This document shows positions 1 to 10,673 of a stretch of 64,000 nt of DNA, in pieces. The position numbers and the translations under genes were made by a program. The DNA is from Merluccius polli (taxonomy: Eukaryota; Chordata; Actinopteri; Gadiformes; Merlucciidae). The number at the start of each line of letters is the position of its first letter. Position 1 is the first letter of the stretch. Under the pieces are notes generated by a model, which worked only from the letters and a program-made list of their open reading frames with translations, was not told the DNA's origin and did no database searches. The stretch covers positions 1 to 64,000 of the forward strand of contig JAOPHQ010004292.1 in NCBI GenBank assembly GCA_030340625.1, written 5' to 3'.

Positions 1-635
1 TGTGTGTGTGTGTGGGGGGGGGGGGGGCGTAGTAGATTATTGGATGTATATCAGCAAGATAATAGACTTGATTTAGCAATGATGAGTTTTAAAGTTAATG
101 ATGTACAGTTGTGTTTATTCTGGGCATATTTTATTTACTATTGTGAAGATGGCCATTGGCCACCCCCACTCAAGACCAAGATCCACCAAGGTGGGGGTCC
201 CGGCCGGGTTGCGTGCGTGAGAAGGAAGCATGAAAGAACGAGACAGATTGACGAGACATTCAAATATTTTATTAATCTGGCATGACACAGAAAATACAAA
301 GACAGCATGTATTTACCATTTCACTGATATTCAAATGTGAAAGTGGTATTGTTAATGTGTCAACCATTCGAAAGCGTCCTAGACTCACAGACAGACAAAC
401 AACATACATTGGCTGGCTCTCGTGATGACGAGTCGTGAGTGACGTCTCAGTCCTTGAGTCAATCAGTCAGCGAACGACTCGCGAATCAGCGGCGCCGCGA
501 ATCAGCGCGACAGAGAGACTCAGCGAATGAGACGAACGAGCGAACGACGCGAACGAGAGTGGCGAACGAGGTCAGTTCGTTCACTTTAAAGAGTCGTTCG
601 TTCGAACTGGTTCGTTCGCGAACGACCCATCACTA
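1..635 (-). mobile_element. Non-autonomous hAT-like element (family B), partial copy
   Basis: The right boundary at 635 is the inverted form of the terminus TAGTGATGGG that starts the fuller copy at 24909. Read in reverse, the segment matches 24909-25475 and continues directly into the match to 28345-28375. It therefore lacks the 2.9 kb hAT that interrupts the other copy, and its octamer gtagatta at 32-39 is the unoccupied target site. Positions 430-635 are packed with CpG-rich GAACGA/TTCG subterminal repeats. The window begins inside the element's (TG)n/(G)n tract (1-27). About 50-60 extra bases near 150-200 are absent from the other copy. No coding sequence is seen. Confidence 0.8.
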
Positions 636-1465
636 CTCCCAATATGGCTTACAGGGATTTGTAATCTTGTCTATGCTCCCTGTGATATTAGCACACTTTA
701 TATCTTCCTATTTAATAATGTGTATATGTCCTTCTATGTGTGTGTGTCTATGTGTTAGAGTGAAAGATGAGTTTACTCTCCACACGTGGGGCCATAAAAC
801 TGATTCCTGACCCAGGAATGTGAGCATCCCCCGCTCCTCTTAGTGGAGAACAAAAGGGCCATAAACTGCTCCCACGTGGTGGGATTCCTTTAGTCACATG
901 TACCATGCTCTGCAGACAAAACGAAGACGCACCGTAGCAAAGCTAGCCAGCATTAGCACATACAGGGTTAGTCACACAAAAGGTATTATGTTTCATGCAA
1001 GTTAGCTTAGCTCTTTGAGAATGGAATATTGCCCGCAATATGTTCTCAATCGACCTCCGGAGGCTTTTACTCCGTTTCCAATAACATATTCTCAAGGAGA
1101 CTTGGACTCCGAGGTTTAATAACATATTCTCCAGGAGACTTTTGACTCCGAGGTTTAATAACATATTCTCAAGGAGACTTGGACTCCGAGGTTTAATAAC
1201 ATATTCTCAAGGAGACTTGGACTCGGAGGTTTAATAACATTCTCCAGGAGACTTGGACTCCGAGATTTGTAACATATACGATACTGGCCCTTTGCTTCTT
1301 CTATATGGTCGTAAAATGACAACATAATATCACTTAACTAATTCCCAACCAGAGTTATCAGCGCCTGTTCATCTTCACGTCGGGTTAACTATAACTATGG
1401 ACCGGAATAACAGGGCTTTACAACAACACACGCTAGCCACCTCTGTCACATAATATCTCTATATA
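636..1465. other. Unassigned spacer, probably interior of an LTR retroelement
   Basis: No convincing coding sequence or RNA gene is seen here apart from a short tandem repeat (1079-1275). The Tc1 copy at 1466-2685 separates this stretch from the LTR/PBS-like fragment at 2686-2952. It may be leader or interior of that minus-strand retroelement, but nothing diagnostic was found. Confidence 0.3.
1079..1275. repeat. Minisatellite, about 38-bp unit, about five copies
   Basis: Tandem units built on aataacatattctc followed by aaggagacttggactccg repeat about five times. There are small length changes (catattctc versus cattctc) and substitutions such as ccgag/cggag. The first, more diverged unit starts just before 1079. 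Confidence 0.85.
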
Positions 1466-2685
1466 CACTCACCGGCCACTTTATTAGGTACACCTTGCTA
1501 GTACCGGGTTGGACCCCCTTTTGCCTTCAGAACTGCCTTAATCCTTCGTGGCACAGATTCAACAAGGTACTGGAAACATTCCTCAGAGAGTTTGGTCCAT
1601 ATTGACATGATAGCATCACGCAGTTGCTGCAGATTTGTCGGCTGCACATCCATGATGCGAATCTCCCGTTCCACCACATCCCAAAGGTGCTCTATTGGAT
1701 TGAGATCTGGTGACTGTGGAGGCCATTTGAGTACAGTGAACTCATTGTCATGTTCAAGAAACCAGTCTGAGATGATTCGCGCTTTATGACATGGCGCGTT
1801 ATCCTGCTGGAAGTAGCCATCAGAAGATGGGTACACTGTGGTCATAAAGGGATGGACATGGTCAGCAACAATACTCAGGTAGTCTGTGGCTTTGACACGA
1901 TGCTCAATTGGTACTAATAAGCCCAAAGTGTGCCAGGAAAATATCCCCCACACCATTACACCACCACCACCAGCCTGAACCGTTGATACAAGGCAGGATG
2001 GATCCATGCTTTCATGTTGTTGACGCCAAATTCTGACCCTACCATCCGAATGTCGCAGCAGAAATCGAGACTCATCAGACCAGGCAACGTTTTTCCAATC
2101 TTCGATTGTCCAATTTTGGTGAGCCTGTGCGAATTGTAGCCTCAGTTTCCTCTTCTTAGCTGACAGGAGTGGCACCCGGTGTGGTCTTCTGCTGCTGTAG
2201 CCCATCCGCCTCAAGGTTCGACGTGTTGTGCGTTCAGAGATGCTCTTCTGCATACCTCTGTTGTAACGAGTGGTTATTTGAGTTACAGTTGCCTTTCTAT
2301 CAGCTCAAACCAGTCTGGCCATTCTCCTCTGACCTCTAGCATCAACAAGGCATTTGCGCCCACAGAACTGCCGCTCACTGGATATTTTCTCTTTTTCGGA
2401 CCATTCTCTGTAAACCCTAGAGATGGTTGTGCGTGAAAATCCCAGTAGATCAGCAGTCTCTGAAATACTCAGACCAGCCCGTCTGGCACCAACAACCATG
2501 CCACGTTCAAAGTCACTTAAATCACCTTTCTTCCCCATTCTGATGCTCGGTTTGAACTGCAGCAGATCGTCCTGACCATGTCTACATGCCTAAATGCATT
2601 GAGTTGCTGCCATGTGATTGGCTGATTAGAAATTTGCGTTAACGAGCAGTTGGACAGGTGTACCTAATAAAGTGGCCGGTGAGTG
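1466..2685 (-). mobile_element. Tc1/mariner element, copy 1 (inactivated)
   Basis: This is a 1220-bp element with terminal sequence CACTCACCGGCCACTTTATT at one end and its inverse at the other, each flanked by TATA, consistent with insertion at TA. It is the same length as the copy at 22145-23364. I saw only two substitutions between them by eye. Its transposase carries a premature stop. Confidence 0.95.
1498..2538 (-). pseudogene. Tc1 transposase with one nonsense codon
   Basis: This is a DD34E-type Tc1 transposase, an enzyme that cuts and pastes the element through its terminal repeats. The frame is open from 2538 to 2308. It then meets a TGA where the intact copy at 22177-23217 has CGA (Arg), a typical CpG-to-TpG decay. 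The remaining 251 residues are open to 1498. Visible parts are an N-terminal helix-turn-helix with SDFERGMVVGARRAG, the acidic blocks WSDESRF and QQDNAPCH, and the PDLNPIEHLWD block. One further residue differs from the intact copy (Lys for Asn in the SAKN/SAKK stretch). Apart from the stop the gene is full length, so inactivation looks recent. Confidence 0.95.
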
Positions 2686-2952
2686 TATATCTATGCAGAT
2701 TCAGTCAGGTTCTGCTTACCTGGTTTAATGGCCGGCCTGCGACAGAAATGGCGAGTGGTGTGCTGCCGCGTAGTCCCGCTTCCCGAGTTCCAGACTATGC
2801 CTCTTCCCTCAGAATCACGTCGGGAAGTCACCAGATTGTGATGTGTTCGTTGAGGAAGAAGGCCGCCGACTCAGGATCGCTTTTAACTCACTTTATTTGT
2901 TTAGCTTTAGGTATTTATCTATGAAGCAAAAGGAGGGGTATGTATAGTTCAA
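2686..2952 (-). mobile_element. Gypsy-like LTR 3' part with PBS-like sequence
   Basis: On the minus strand, 2945-2837 matches the right part of the LTR interrupted at 34103-44467 and the LTR at 56099-56489. It ends in CATCACA, the inverse of the TGTGATG that starts the 34103 LTR. A PBS-like TGGTGACTTCCC follows at about 2833, so this is the LTR/leader junction of a minus-strand element. The L2-like LINE tail begins at about 2953 inside the LTR. The segment shows the uninterrupted form of the site (gcttcatagataaat) into which the CACTA-like element inserted at 34419. Confidence 0.75.
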
Positions 2953-3201
2953 GGCAAGGCAAGGCAAGGCAGCTTTATTTATATAGCGCATTTCATACAC
3001 AATGGCAACTCAATGCGCTTTACATAGAACAATAAGAATTGAAATAAAAATTAGAAGAATAATATAATAATAATAAAAAATAATAAAAAATACAAGAATA
3101 GAAGAATAGAGAGAAATAAAATACTATAAGAGCAGCATAAAATCATGATTTAAAAGGACATAGTGCAATTAAATGTACAATTTAAAGTGCTTTGAACAAG
3201 C

Positions 3202-6200
3202 TCAATCATAAGCACAGGAGAAGAGAAGTGTTTTTAACTTGGATTTAAAAATGTTCACAGTTGGGGCTGATTTCAGTTCAGCTGGTAGTTTGTTCCAGTT
3301 TTGTGCAGCATAACAGCTAAAAGCTGCTTCACCATGTTTAGTTTGAACTCTGGGCTTCACTATCTGACCTGAGTCAGCAGATCTCAGAGCCCTACTGGGT
3401 TTGTATTCTACTAAGATGTCATTCATGTATTCTGGACCTGAACCATTCAGTGATTTGTAGACCAGTAGCAGAACTTTAAAATCTATTCTATAGCTGACTG
3501 GGAGCCAGTGTAAAGACTTTAGAACTGGAGTAATGTGCTCTGATCTCTTTGTTCTGGTTAAAACTCGAGCTGCAGCATTCTGAATGAGCTGCAGCTGTTT
3601 AATGCTTTTTTGTGGGAGTCCAGTCAGAAGACCGTTACAGTAGTCGAGTCTACTGGAGATAAAAGCAGGAATCAACTTCTCCTGGTCTGTTTGAGACATA
3701 AAACCCTTCACTCTGGATATGTTCTTAAGATGATAGAAGGCTGTTTTGGTGATGGATTTGATATGACTGCTGAAGGTCAAATCTGAGTCTATCAGCACGC
3801 CAAGGTTTCTGACTTGGTCCCTAGTTTTTAGAGAGAGTGACTCGAGATGTTTACTGACGGCAATCCTCTTCTCTTTATTGCCAAAAACAATTACCTCAGT
3901 TTTGTCCTGATTTAATTGAAGGAAATTTTGGTTCATCCAATTTGTTACTTGCTCTAAACAGTGACACAATGACTGTATTGGACTGTAGTCATCTGAGGAC
4001 AGTGCTATGTATATCTGCATGTCATCTGCATAACTGTGATAGTCTACATTAGAGTTCTGCAGAACTTGACCCAAAGGCAGCATATATAGACTGAACAAAA
4101 GGGGTCCAAGAACTGACCCCTGAGGAACTCCACGTCATAGCCATTCGATTGGATTCATAACTTCCAATGGTCACAAAATAACTCCGCTCTTCCAAGTAGG
4201 ACCTGAACCATTCTAGGACTGTTCCGCTGAGTCCTGCCCAAGTTTCCAACCTGTTCAACAATATACTGTGATCCACAGTGTCAAATGCAGCACTGAGATC
4301 CAACAGGACCAGAACTGACACCTTGCCTGAGTCGGTGTTTAACCTAATATCGTTTAACACTCTAATAAGAGCTGTTTCTGTACTGTGGTGAGGTCGGAAG
4401 CCTGATTGAAATTTGTCGAAAAGGCCACTGGAATTCAAGAATTTGCTGAGTTGATTAAAAACCACTTTCTCAACGATCTTGGCTATAAAAGGAAGATTTG
4501 AGATATGTCTGTAGTTGGTTAACATGGAAGCATCCAGTGATCTCTTTTTCAAGAGTGGCTTAATAGCAGCTACTTTTAGGGATTTAGGAAACGTGGCCGA
4601 TTGAAGTGAGCTATTTAGTATTTGCCGCAAATCTATTTGGACAGAGTTCACAATAGTTTAAAAAAAGTCTGATGGCATTTTGTCAAGACAGCATGTTGAT
4701 GGTTTTAGATGCTGAACTGTTTCCTCTATGGTTTTTTGGTCAACTGTATTAAATTCTGACATCGCAGTTGAGTTATTCCTGGGAGGTGTTAGGGATTGCG
4801 TTATTTTATTGTTTTGTTGATTTGTGCTAATATTTAACCTTATGGACTGGATTTTTTCACTGAAAAAGCAAGCAAATTCATTGCATTTTACTGTGGAAAG
4901 GAGTTCTGGAGCTATCTGTTTAGGGGGGTTTGTCAGCTTATCAACCATAGCAAATAGAGTGTGAGTGTTGTTGATGTTCTTATTAATAATTTCAGAAAAG
5001 TGTCGCTGTCTAGCCTTTGCTAACTCATAGTTAAAATTACAAAGACTTATTTTGTAGAGGTCATGGTGAATTTGAAGTTTAGTTTTTCTCCACTTACACT
5101 CTGCTTTCCTGCATTCTGTTTTTAAAGCCTTTACCATCATAGTGTTCCTCCATGGTGTTTTCTTTCTGATCAAGGTCGTCTTAGTTTTAATAGGTGCAAC
5201 AGCATCCATGACATTTGAGATTTTCCAGTTAAATTGATCTAGGAGTTCATCAACTGACTCTGCACTCACAGTTGGTGACATAGCTATAGCCTCCATAAAC
5301 TTTGCACTGGTATTCTCATTTATGTACCTTCTCTTAACAGACACAGAGGTTAACTGAACATTTGGAATGATCTGTAAATCAAAGAACACACAGAAATGAT
5401 CAGAAAGAGCCAAGTCCTTAACATCAACAGAAGAAATGTTAACACCTTTAGAGATAACCAGATCCAGAGTGTGGCCTCGAGTGTGTGTGGGCCCTTTCAC
5501 ATGTTGCAAGAGGCCAAAAGTATCTAGTAGAGCAGAGAGTTCTTTGGCATTAGTGTCAATGTTATTGTCTACGTGAATGTTAAAATCCCCTGTTATGATA
5601 AAAAAGTTGTAATCAGTGCAGATAACTGACAGCAGTTCAGCAAACTCTTCAATGAATTTTCCTGAGTATCTTGGAGGTCTATAAATGATTTAAAAAAAGG
5701 ACTTTTGGATCACCTTTTAGTAAAAAACAGAGATATTCAAAAGAGCTAAAATCACCTAACGTAATTTCCTTGCACTGAAATACAGATTTAAAGATGGCAG
5801 CAACTCCCCCGCCTTTCTTACCAGTTCGACACTTGTTCATAAAACTGAAATTTGTTGGTGCTGCCTCATTGAGAATAGCACAACAGCTACATTCAGTCAG
5901 CCATGTTTCACTAAGAAGTAAAAAATCTAGATCATAAGTCATAATGACGTCATTAACTAACAGTGATTTGTTGACTAGTGATCTGATATTGAGTAGAGCT
6001 AATCTTGTGGATATAGCAGGAGACACTGGTATATTTCGAGGTTGACATGCTATACTTAATAAATTGGCAGATTTACCCTTTTTATTTCTCACCAGTTTAA
6101 CCATTCTTCTGTTACCTGTCATCACAGGGATTGAGAAGGCTATCTGAACTCCATAGGGCCCTGACTTTTCCTGGGGGAGAACATTATTGGTATCAGTATT

Positions 6201-6218
6201 GCAGCCTGGACCCGGCAC
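3202..6218 (-). pseudogene. L2-like LINE ORF2: endonuclease and reverse transcriptase, frameshifted
   Basis: ORF2 of L2-type LINEs nicks the target DNA and reverse-transcribes the element RNA. Three open stretches are visible. 6218-5679 starts the apurinic-type endonuclease (LNIRSLVNKS, LLLSETWL). 5509-4658 carries the endonuclease end (TLDLVIS, LSDHF) and a linker. 4651-4049 and 4098-3202 carry the reverse transcriptase, with NYRHISNLPF, FQSGFRPHHSTETAL, LDLSAAFDTVDHSILL and the active-site block YADDMQIYI. Frame changes fall near 5650-5510, 4655 and 4100-4130. The second shift removes the PQGS block. The C-terminal LDYCNGLLTGLP and AARVLTRTKR blocks are intact. The gene is broken and cannot make a full protein. 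Confidence 0.9.
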
Positions 6219-6221
6219 GTA

Positions 6222-7871
6222 TCAGTCCGACTCACAGATTAACTGAGTCAGAGGAGGTGGGGGGGCTCTGTGACGTTTGGGTGATGGTTTTTTCCTGCGT
6301 GGTGGAATGGGAGGGGCTGGACGAGGAGGGGGATTTAGGGGAGAAAAAATGGGATTTGGGCGTGGTGTGAGTTGGAAATCCAGAAAATAGGGGAATGGGG
6401 AATCCGGACTGCCTGGAGAGCTGGTGGGTGAAAGTTGGGAGTCTCCTGGTGGGGCTGGGGGAGACTCCACTTGTTGGGCTGTTGGGGCTGGGGGAGACTC
6501 CTCCTGTTGGGTTGTTGGGGCTGGGGGAGACTCCTCCTGTTGGGTTGTTGGGGCTGGGGGAGACTCCTCCTGTTGGGTTGTTGGGGCTGGGGGAGACTCC
6601 TCCTGTTGGGTTTTTGGGGCTGGGGGCGACTCCTCATGTTGGGCTGTTGGGGCTGGGGGAAACTTCTCTTGTTCGGGTAAGAATGATGACGTTAAAGCCT
6701 CTCTCTCGGTGTGCTGTCCTTCATGGTCACTCCTTATCTCAGGCAGTAGTAGTTTTTGTCCAGAAGGCTGTCTTATCTGTTGTTTTGGATTGTCTCGCCT
6801 CTTGTCCTTGGCAGGGGCTGCTGGTGACCGACGCAAAAAATCAAAAATGTTGTAGCTTAAAAGCTGTACTCCTGACTTGTTAAGGCAAAATCCATCTGCC
6901 TCAAAGAGGTGTCTGCGTTCCCAAAAAATGTTGAAATTGTCAATAAAGTCCACTGATTGAGCAGCACACGTATCTTTGAGCCATCTGTTTAGCATCAACA
7001 GCCTGCTGAATCTCTCGTCTCCTCGCCGAACTGTTGGTAGAGGTCCACTGATAAACACCTCAGTATTCAGACATCAAACTTTGTTCAGCAGATCATTGAA
7101 ATCCCGTTTCAATACCTCTGATTGTTGCTTGACAACATTAAGTGCTCCTGTGTGAATGACGACAGATTTCACTGTCGGATGCTCAGCAGTGATTTCCAGA
7201 ATTTTCTCCGAGATATCGGACACCATATCATTGGTAAAACAAAGTACTTTGGTGTTTTTGCTGAAAAAGTGTTTTGTCTTATTCACAGCTCCGTCACCCA
7301 CTATCAGCGTTTGAGGCCCAGTGGTTAGCTCTTTCTGCAGCCTTTTAGTATATAATTTAGCCTCATACCTTTCTCCGGTGCTGGAAGATGACCTTTCTTT
7401 TGGGGAGTCAGGGTCTTGTAAAAGTGGAGCAAATCTGTTCTCTAGTAGAATCCCTGTGTCTTTGGTCAGTTTGCTCTTACTTTTTGTTTTAGCCACATTC
7501 CACGGCTGTTTTCTCCTTGGTACTGGGGTTGAAGAGACCCTCCTGTGTGACGGCAGTGCAGGCCACTCAGTATCATCACGAGTCTCCAGGTGCTGGGTTC
7601 TGCCTGTTAACCGTCTTCCCATATCTGAGGGAAGCGATTTATCTTTCCATGAATTATGCTTTGGCTTTGCACAAAGAATTTGTCTGTTAGCCTGCTCCTT
7701 TCCACTGATTTGGGTCATCGGTAGAGTGGTTTCATTCCCATATTGACCATTTACCTCCACGTTGACTTCGAGTCGCAGAATTTTCGTCTCCAGTACTGCT
7801 ATCTTCTGGAGAAGTTTGTGGTATTCATCCGTGGAAAAGGGAGGCATCTCGTCGTAGCTAATTAGAGGCAT
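6222..7871 (-). pseudogene. L2-like LINE ORF1 with SGNH-like domain and Pro-rich repeats
   Basis: The open parts are 7871-7074 and 7058-6222, with a stop between. The N-terminus has a short coiled-coil-like stretch (LQKIAVLETKILRLEV). An SGNH/GDSL esterase-like domain follows, as known for ORF1 of many CR1/L2 elements. LIVGDGAVNK occupies the catalytic block where a GDS motif is usual, followed by VVIHTGALNV and DGFCLNKSG. The usual catalytic Ser and His therefore appear replaced (Gly, Cys), suggesting loss of activity. The C-terminal part contains about six tandem 11-residue units of the type APTTQQEESPP (6440-6680), then a proline-rich tail. The stop lies next to the start of the ORF2 frame (6218). 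Confidence 0.8.
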
Positions 7872-8156
7872 CTTGTTGCTAATTAGCTTAGCTTAGCTGA
7901 GCTCCACAAACCCAGTCAATATAGTGCAGGCTTATGCTGCTGATAGGCCACACTCACAAAAGTAAAAAGGGTTTAAATAATAGTGGTAGCCTTCAGATAC
8001 TTTCCTAAATTAAGCTCCCAGTGATTTAAAAGTATCCAGGACACGCTTTCCATACATTTTGTAGCAAAAAGACAGGATTAAAATGGGAAAAAAAGAAAAG
8101 TAAGAAAGTAAGAGCGGAGAGCGAAGCGTCTACTACTTGGTACCAGTTTATCCCGC

Positions 8157-8488
8157 TGTGGAGGGGGGCGGCGTCTGGCCTGCAGGGGGAGTATGGAGCA
8201 CCGGGTCTGCTGGGGCGATTGCCGACAGGTGTCCGCAATCAGACCCAATCAGGAAGTGTGTATTTATGTGTCTGCTCTGCCTTTCAGTGAGGATAGGCGA
8301 GCGCGACGGGCGCAAGCGAACAGGACGACAGGCCGAAAGGCAGAGAGCCTGGCCACCGTGTGTGCGGACCTGATTATATTTATTTCGTTTCATCATATGA
8401 GTTATGTGTTGTTCGCTTTGGTGCGAATAAAGCGAACCGGCTACCAGAATGCCAAACCTGTCTCCGCCCACTTCCTGAACCCGCTACA
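8157..8488 (+). repeat. 5' LTR of a Gypsy element (SCAN-like gag lineage)
   Basis: The 332-bp segment starts TGTGGAGGGG and ends CCGCTACA, followed after one base by a primer-binding site and then gag. An AATAAA signal (gtgcgaataaagcg, about 8424) suits an LTR polyadenylation site. No partner 3' LTR was found in the window, so the left boundary rests only on the TGT...ACA ends. Confidence 0.7.
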
Positions 8489-8489
8489 G

Positions 8490-8507
8490 TGGCGCCCAAC
8501 GTGGGGC
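8490..8507 (+). promoter_or_regulatory. Primer-binding site of the Gypsy element
   Basis: TGGCGCCCAACGTGGGGC lies one base after the LTR end. A TGGCGCCC start is the classic form of a tRNA 3'-end-complementary PBS. The short LTR element at 58349-61136 carries nearly the same site. Confidence 0.8.
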
Positions 8508-8517
8508 AAGTGCGGCA

Positions 8518-9012
8518 ATGGAACAGTCACCGTTGACAGCACTACTCGGACACCTCGCGCAGATGTCCGAACGACAGGCGCAGGTCCAGCAGACGCAGAA
8601 CGAGGTGCTCCTGGAGCTGGGCCAGTCTTTGACCGCCGATCGAGCGGTCCTCCAGGAGCTCCTCGCCTCCGGCGACCGTGGTCGGAAACCCAGAGCGGCA
8701 GGGGCGGTGGGCCACATCCACGTCCCCAAGATGGGGGAGACCGACGACGCGGAGGCCTTCCTGGAGACGTTCCGGGGGGTGGCCGAGGTCTCCGGGTGGC
8801 CACGCCAAGAGTGGGCTCATCGCCTCCTGCCGCTCCTGACGGGTGAGGCCCAGCTCGCGGCCCACAGTCTGCCGGCAGGGGCCCAGCGGGACTACGAGGC
8901 GGTCGACAGAGCCATCCGGGACCGGCTAGGCCTGAACCCGGAGGAACATCGCCGCCGGTTCCGGGCCCTCACGTTTGTGGAAGGCGATCGCCCCTTCACA
9001 TACGCCCAGCAG
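8518..9012 (+). pseudogene. Gypsy gag, truncated, with SCAN-like capsid region
   Basis: The ATG at 8518 follows the PBS by about ten bases. The frame encodes a coiled-coil-like N-terminus (LAQMSERQAQVQQTQNEVL). It is followed by a region resembling SCAN domains and the capsid C-terminal half of Gypsy gags (EAFLETFRGVAEVSGWPR, QRDYEAVDRAIRDRLG, HRRRFRAL). Gag would assemble the particle that packages the element RNA. The frame is cut at about 9012, after FTYAQQ, where family D sequence starts abruptly; no protease, RT or integrase of this element remains. GC content is well above that of neighbouring elements. Confidence 0.85.
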
Positions 9013-9784
9013 TCTACAATCGCTGTTACCGCTGTTTTATCATCATCCGCACTCCCACACCGTCACCGGTGCTTCATAGTAATGTGTCCGAATAGAGCAG
9101 CCCTCTCGGACACACACATGCTGTTACCGCTGTAACATGCTGTTAACAGCGATTGTAGACGGCGGTGGGTGCTGCGCGGTCGGGTCCGCGGCTAGTGGGT
9201 CCGTTGCTGGCGGGTCCGCGGCAATCGCGGCGAATTCTTAGATTACTCGCCAGAGTGGCGAGGGGTCTTCATAAATTACTCGACAAATACAAAAATTACT
9301 CGCATTTGGCGAGTAAAACAGCCTTATTTCAACCCCTGTGTGTGTGTGTGTCCGAGAGGGCTGCTCTCCTGAAGATTCACATTCAGAACGTTCATAACTT
9401 GTAGTCCTGCATTTTTCTTCCGGTGATTTGATGACGCGTCAAATCACCGTTACTGTAGCCGTTAAATTCTTTTCTTTTTTATATGGAGTTAGTACATTTG
9501 ATGGCAGCACAATCAACTTTATTCATGTGATGAAATATAGTGTTGGAGCATAGTGTTGTTTTTGGGTTCATTTCCCCTTTAACGCTTGGCAATTTCAAGA
9601 TGACGTTGTCAGGGCTCTCAAGTTTTGAACACAGGCAAGAGTGACATTCCCCCCCGCCCCCTGGGTCCCGGCCCGCCGCCCCCCCCCAGGGGTGGACTGG
9701 GAACAAAATTCGGCCCGGGCAATTTTGTCTTGGACTGGCGTTGAGGGTGCGCGATTGTTGACGGAGGGGGGGGGGGGTGCTGCT

Positions 9785-10244
9785 CAGGGGTGGAGCCAGA
9801 CTTTGTGTACATCCGGGGCTTAGCCCAAAGGGGGGTCTGGGGTTTTTCCCCCAGAAAATTTTGAATTTCTAAGATGCGATTTCCTGCATTCTAGTCCATT
9901 TTAGGGTGACCTGCTGGACATTGGCAAATCCTAAATCCCTTCTAATTCATAGCCTACATTTTCAGTTGCAGGGCTGCTCGAGACAATACTATTTAATGGA
10001 AAGAAACAATAACCAGAACATCTACTAGAGATGTTTATGTAAACTACAATGGCAAAATTGAGACTTATACATTTGAGACTAACTTTCAGTAGATTCAAAG
10101 TAGGATTGCAGATGGATTGTTTGTTTGTTTGCTTTTTTATATGTATTTTAAAAGTGGTATGCCCATTGTGCTTATAACTTCAAAAGCTTTTGAAGTGAGA
10201 TTCGGGGCTTCAGCCCCGAAAGCCACCCCCTCACTCTGCCCCTG
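9785..10244 (+). mobile_element. hAT-type MITE, 460 bp, TSD GTGCTGCT
   Basis: Starts CAGGGGTGGAGCCAGA and ends CACTCTGCCCCTG. It has a perfect 8-bp duplication GTGCTGCT at 9777-9784 and 10245-10252. It lies within the G-tract minisatellite, splitting the first unit (about 9745) from the rest (10245 on). Confidence 0.9.
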
Positions 10245-10457
10245 GTGCTGCTGCGCGATTGTTGACGGGGGGGGGGGGGGGGGGGGGGGGGGGGTGATGC
10301 GCGATTGTTGACGCGGGGGGGGGGGTGCTGCGCGATTGTTGACGGGGGGGGGGTGCTGCGCGATTGTTGACGGGGGGGGGTGCTGCGCGATTGTTGACGG
10401 GGGGGGGGGGGATGCTGCGCGATTGTTGCCGGGGGGGGGGGGGGGGGGGGGGGGTGC
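10245..10457 (+). repeat. G-tract minisatellite (GCGCGATTGTTGACG plus long poly-G)
   Basis: Six units of tgctgcgcgattgttgacg are each followed by 8 to about 30 guanines. A seventh unit lies at about 9745, left of the MITE. The G-runs are long enough to form G-quadruplexes. Open frames through this repeat (poly-Pro or poly-Gly) are artefacts of base composition. Confidence 0.95.
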
Positions 10458-10673
10458 TGCGGCAGCGGCATATAAGTTATTTTTCAATGGCATGTGTGGC
10501 GGGAGGGCGTGACAAAAGACCGAAATGAGTGACTGTCACGCTCAATGCGTGACACTTGAGAGTCCTGCGTTGTAGTTGTGCTAAATACCGATCATGTGAA
10601 GATTTTTGCAGTGGCGCTGATTTTCCAGCAGTGGCGCTGCGCCACTGCTGAATACATAGTAGGGGAAACACTG

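Larger units (their letters stand above)
2953..8140 (-). mobile_element. L2-like non-LTR retrotransposon, near full length, degenerate
   Basis: The 3' end is a tandem (aaggc)n tail next to a tctttatttatatagcgc-type 3' UTR (2953-3010). ORF2 (endonuclease plus reverse transcriptase) and ORF1 follow on the minus strand, in the order expected of an L2/CR1-group LINE. The 5' UTR has no obvious coding from 7872 to about 8140, and that boundary is approximate. Target-site duplications were not identified. Confidence 0.8.
9610..10567 (+). mobile_element. Insertion with CAGGRCTCTCAAGT ends and 6-bp TSD
   Basis: The left end is CAGGGCTCTCAAGT. The right end is the inverse of CAGGACTCTCAAGT. Both are flanked by CGTTGT (9604-9609 and 10568-10573). 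The family D copy at about 51337-51350 shows the uninterrupted site gacgttgtagttg with a single CGTTGT. The interior carries a sequence starting CAGGGGTGGACTGGGAAC (9688), a G-rich minisatellite, and a smaller hAT-type MITE. A 6-bp duplication is unusual for hAT. No coding sequence is seen. Confidence 0.75.
9013..10673 (+). mobile_element. One-armed copy of foldback element (family D)
   Basis: 9013-9609 and 10568-10673 match the loop and right part of the intact element at 49983-51447, ending in the same GGGGAAACACTG terminus. The whole left half is missing. The copy begins only 13-16 bp before the loop, so the break with the Gypsy gag lies almost exactly at the arm/loop junction. A 958-bp element sits inside it at 9610-10567. 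Confidence 0.8.

Noticed and set aside
1079..1275. Possible CRISPR-like array
   Set aside because: Units are contiguous tandem repeats without unique spacers, and the genome is eukaryotic.
6395..6883. Overlapping Gly/Leu-rich plus-strand frames
   Set aside because: Antisense shadows of the 33-bp repeat in LINE ORF1.
8193..8865. Long alternative frames on both strands over the LTR and gag start
   Set aside because: GC-rich shadows of the gag frame that starts at 8518. The gag frame has the coiled coil and SCAN-like blocks; the others have none.
10117..10493. Poly-proline or poly-glycine frames
   Set aside because: Translations of the G-tract minisatellite, not genes.
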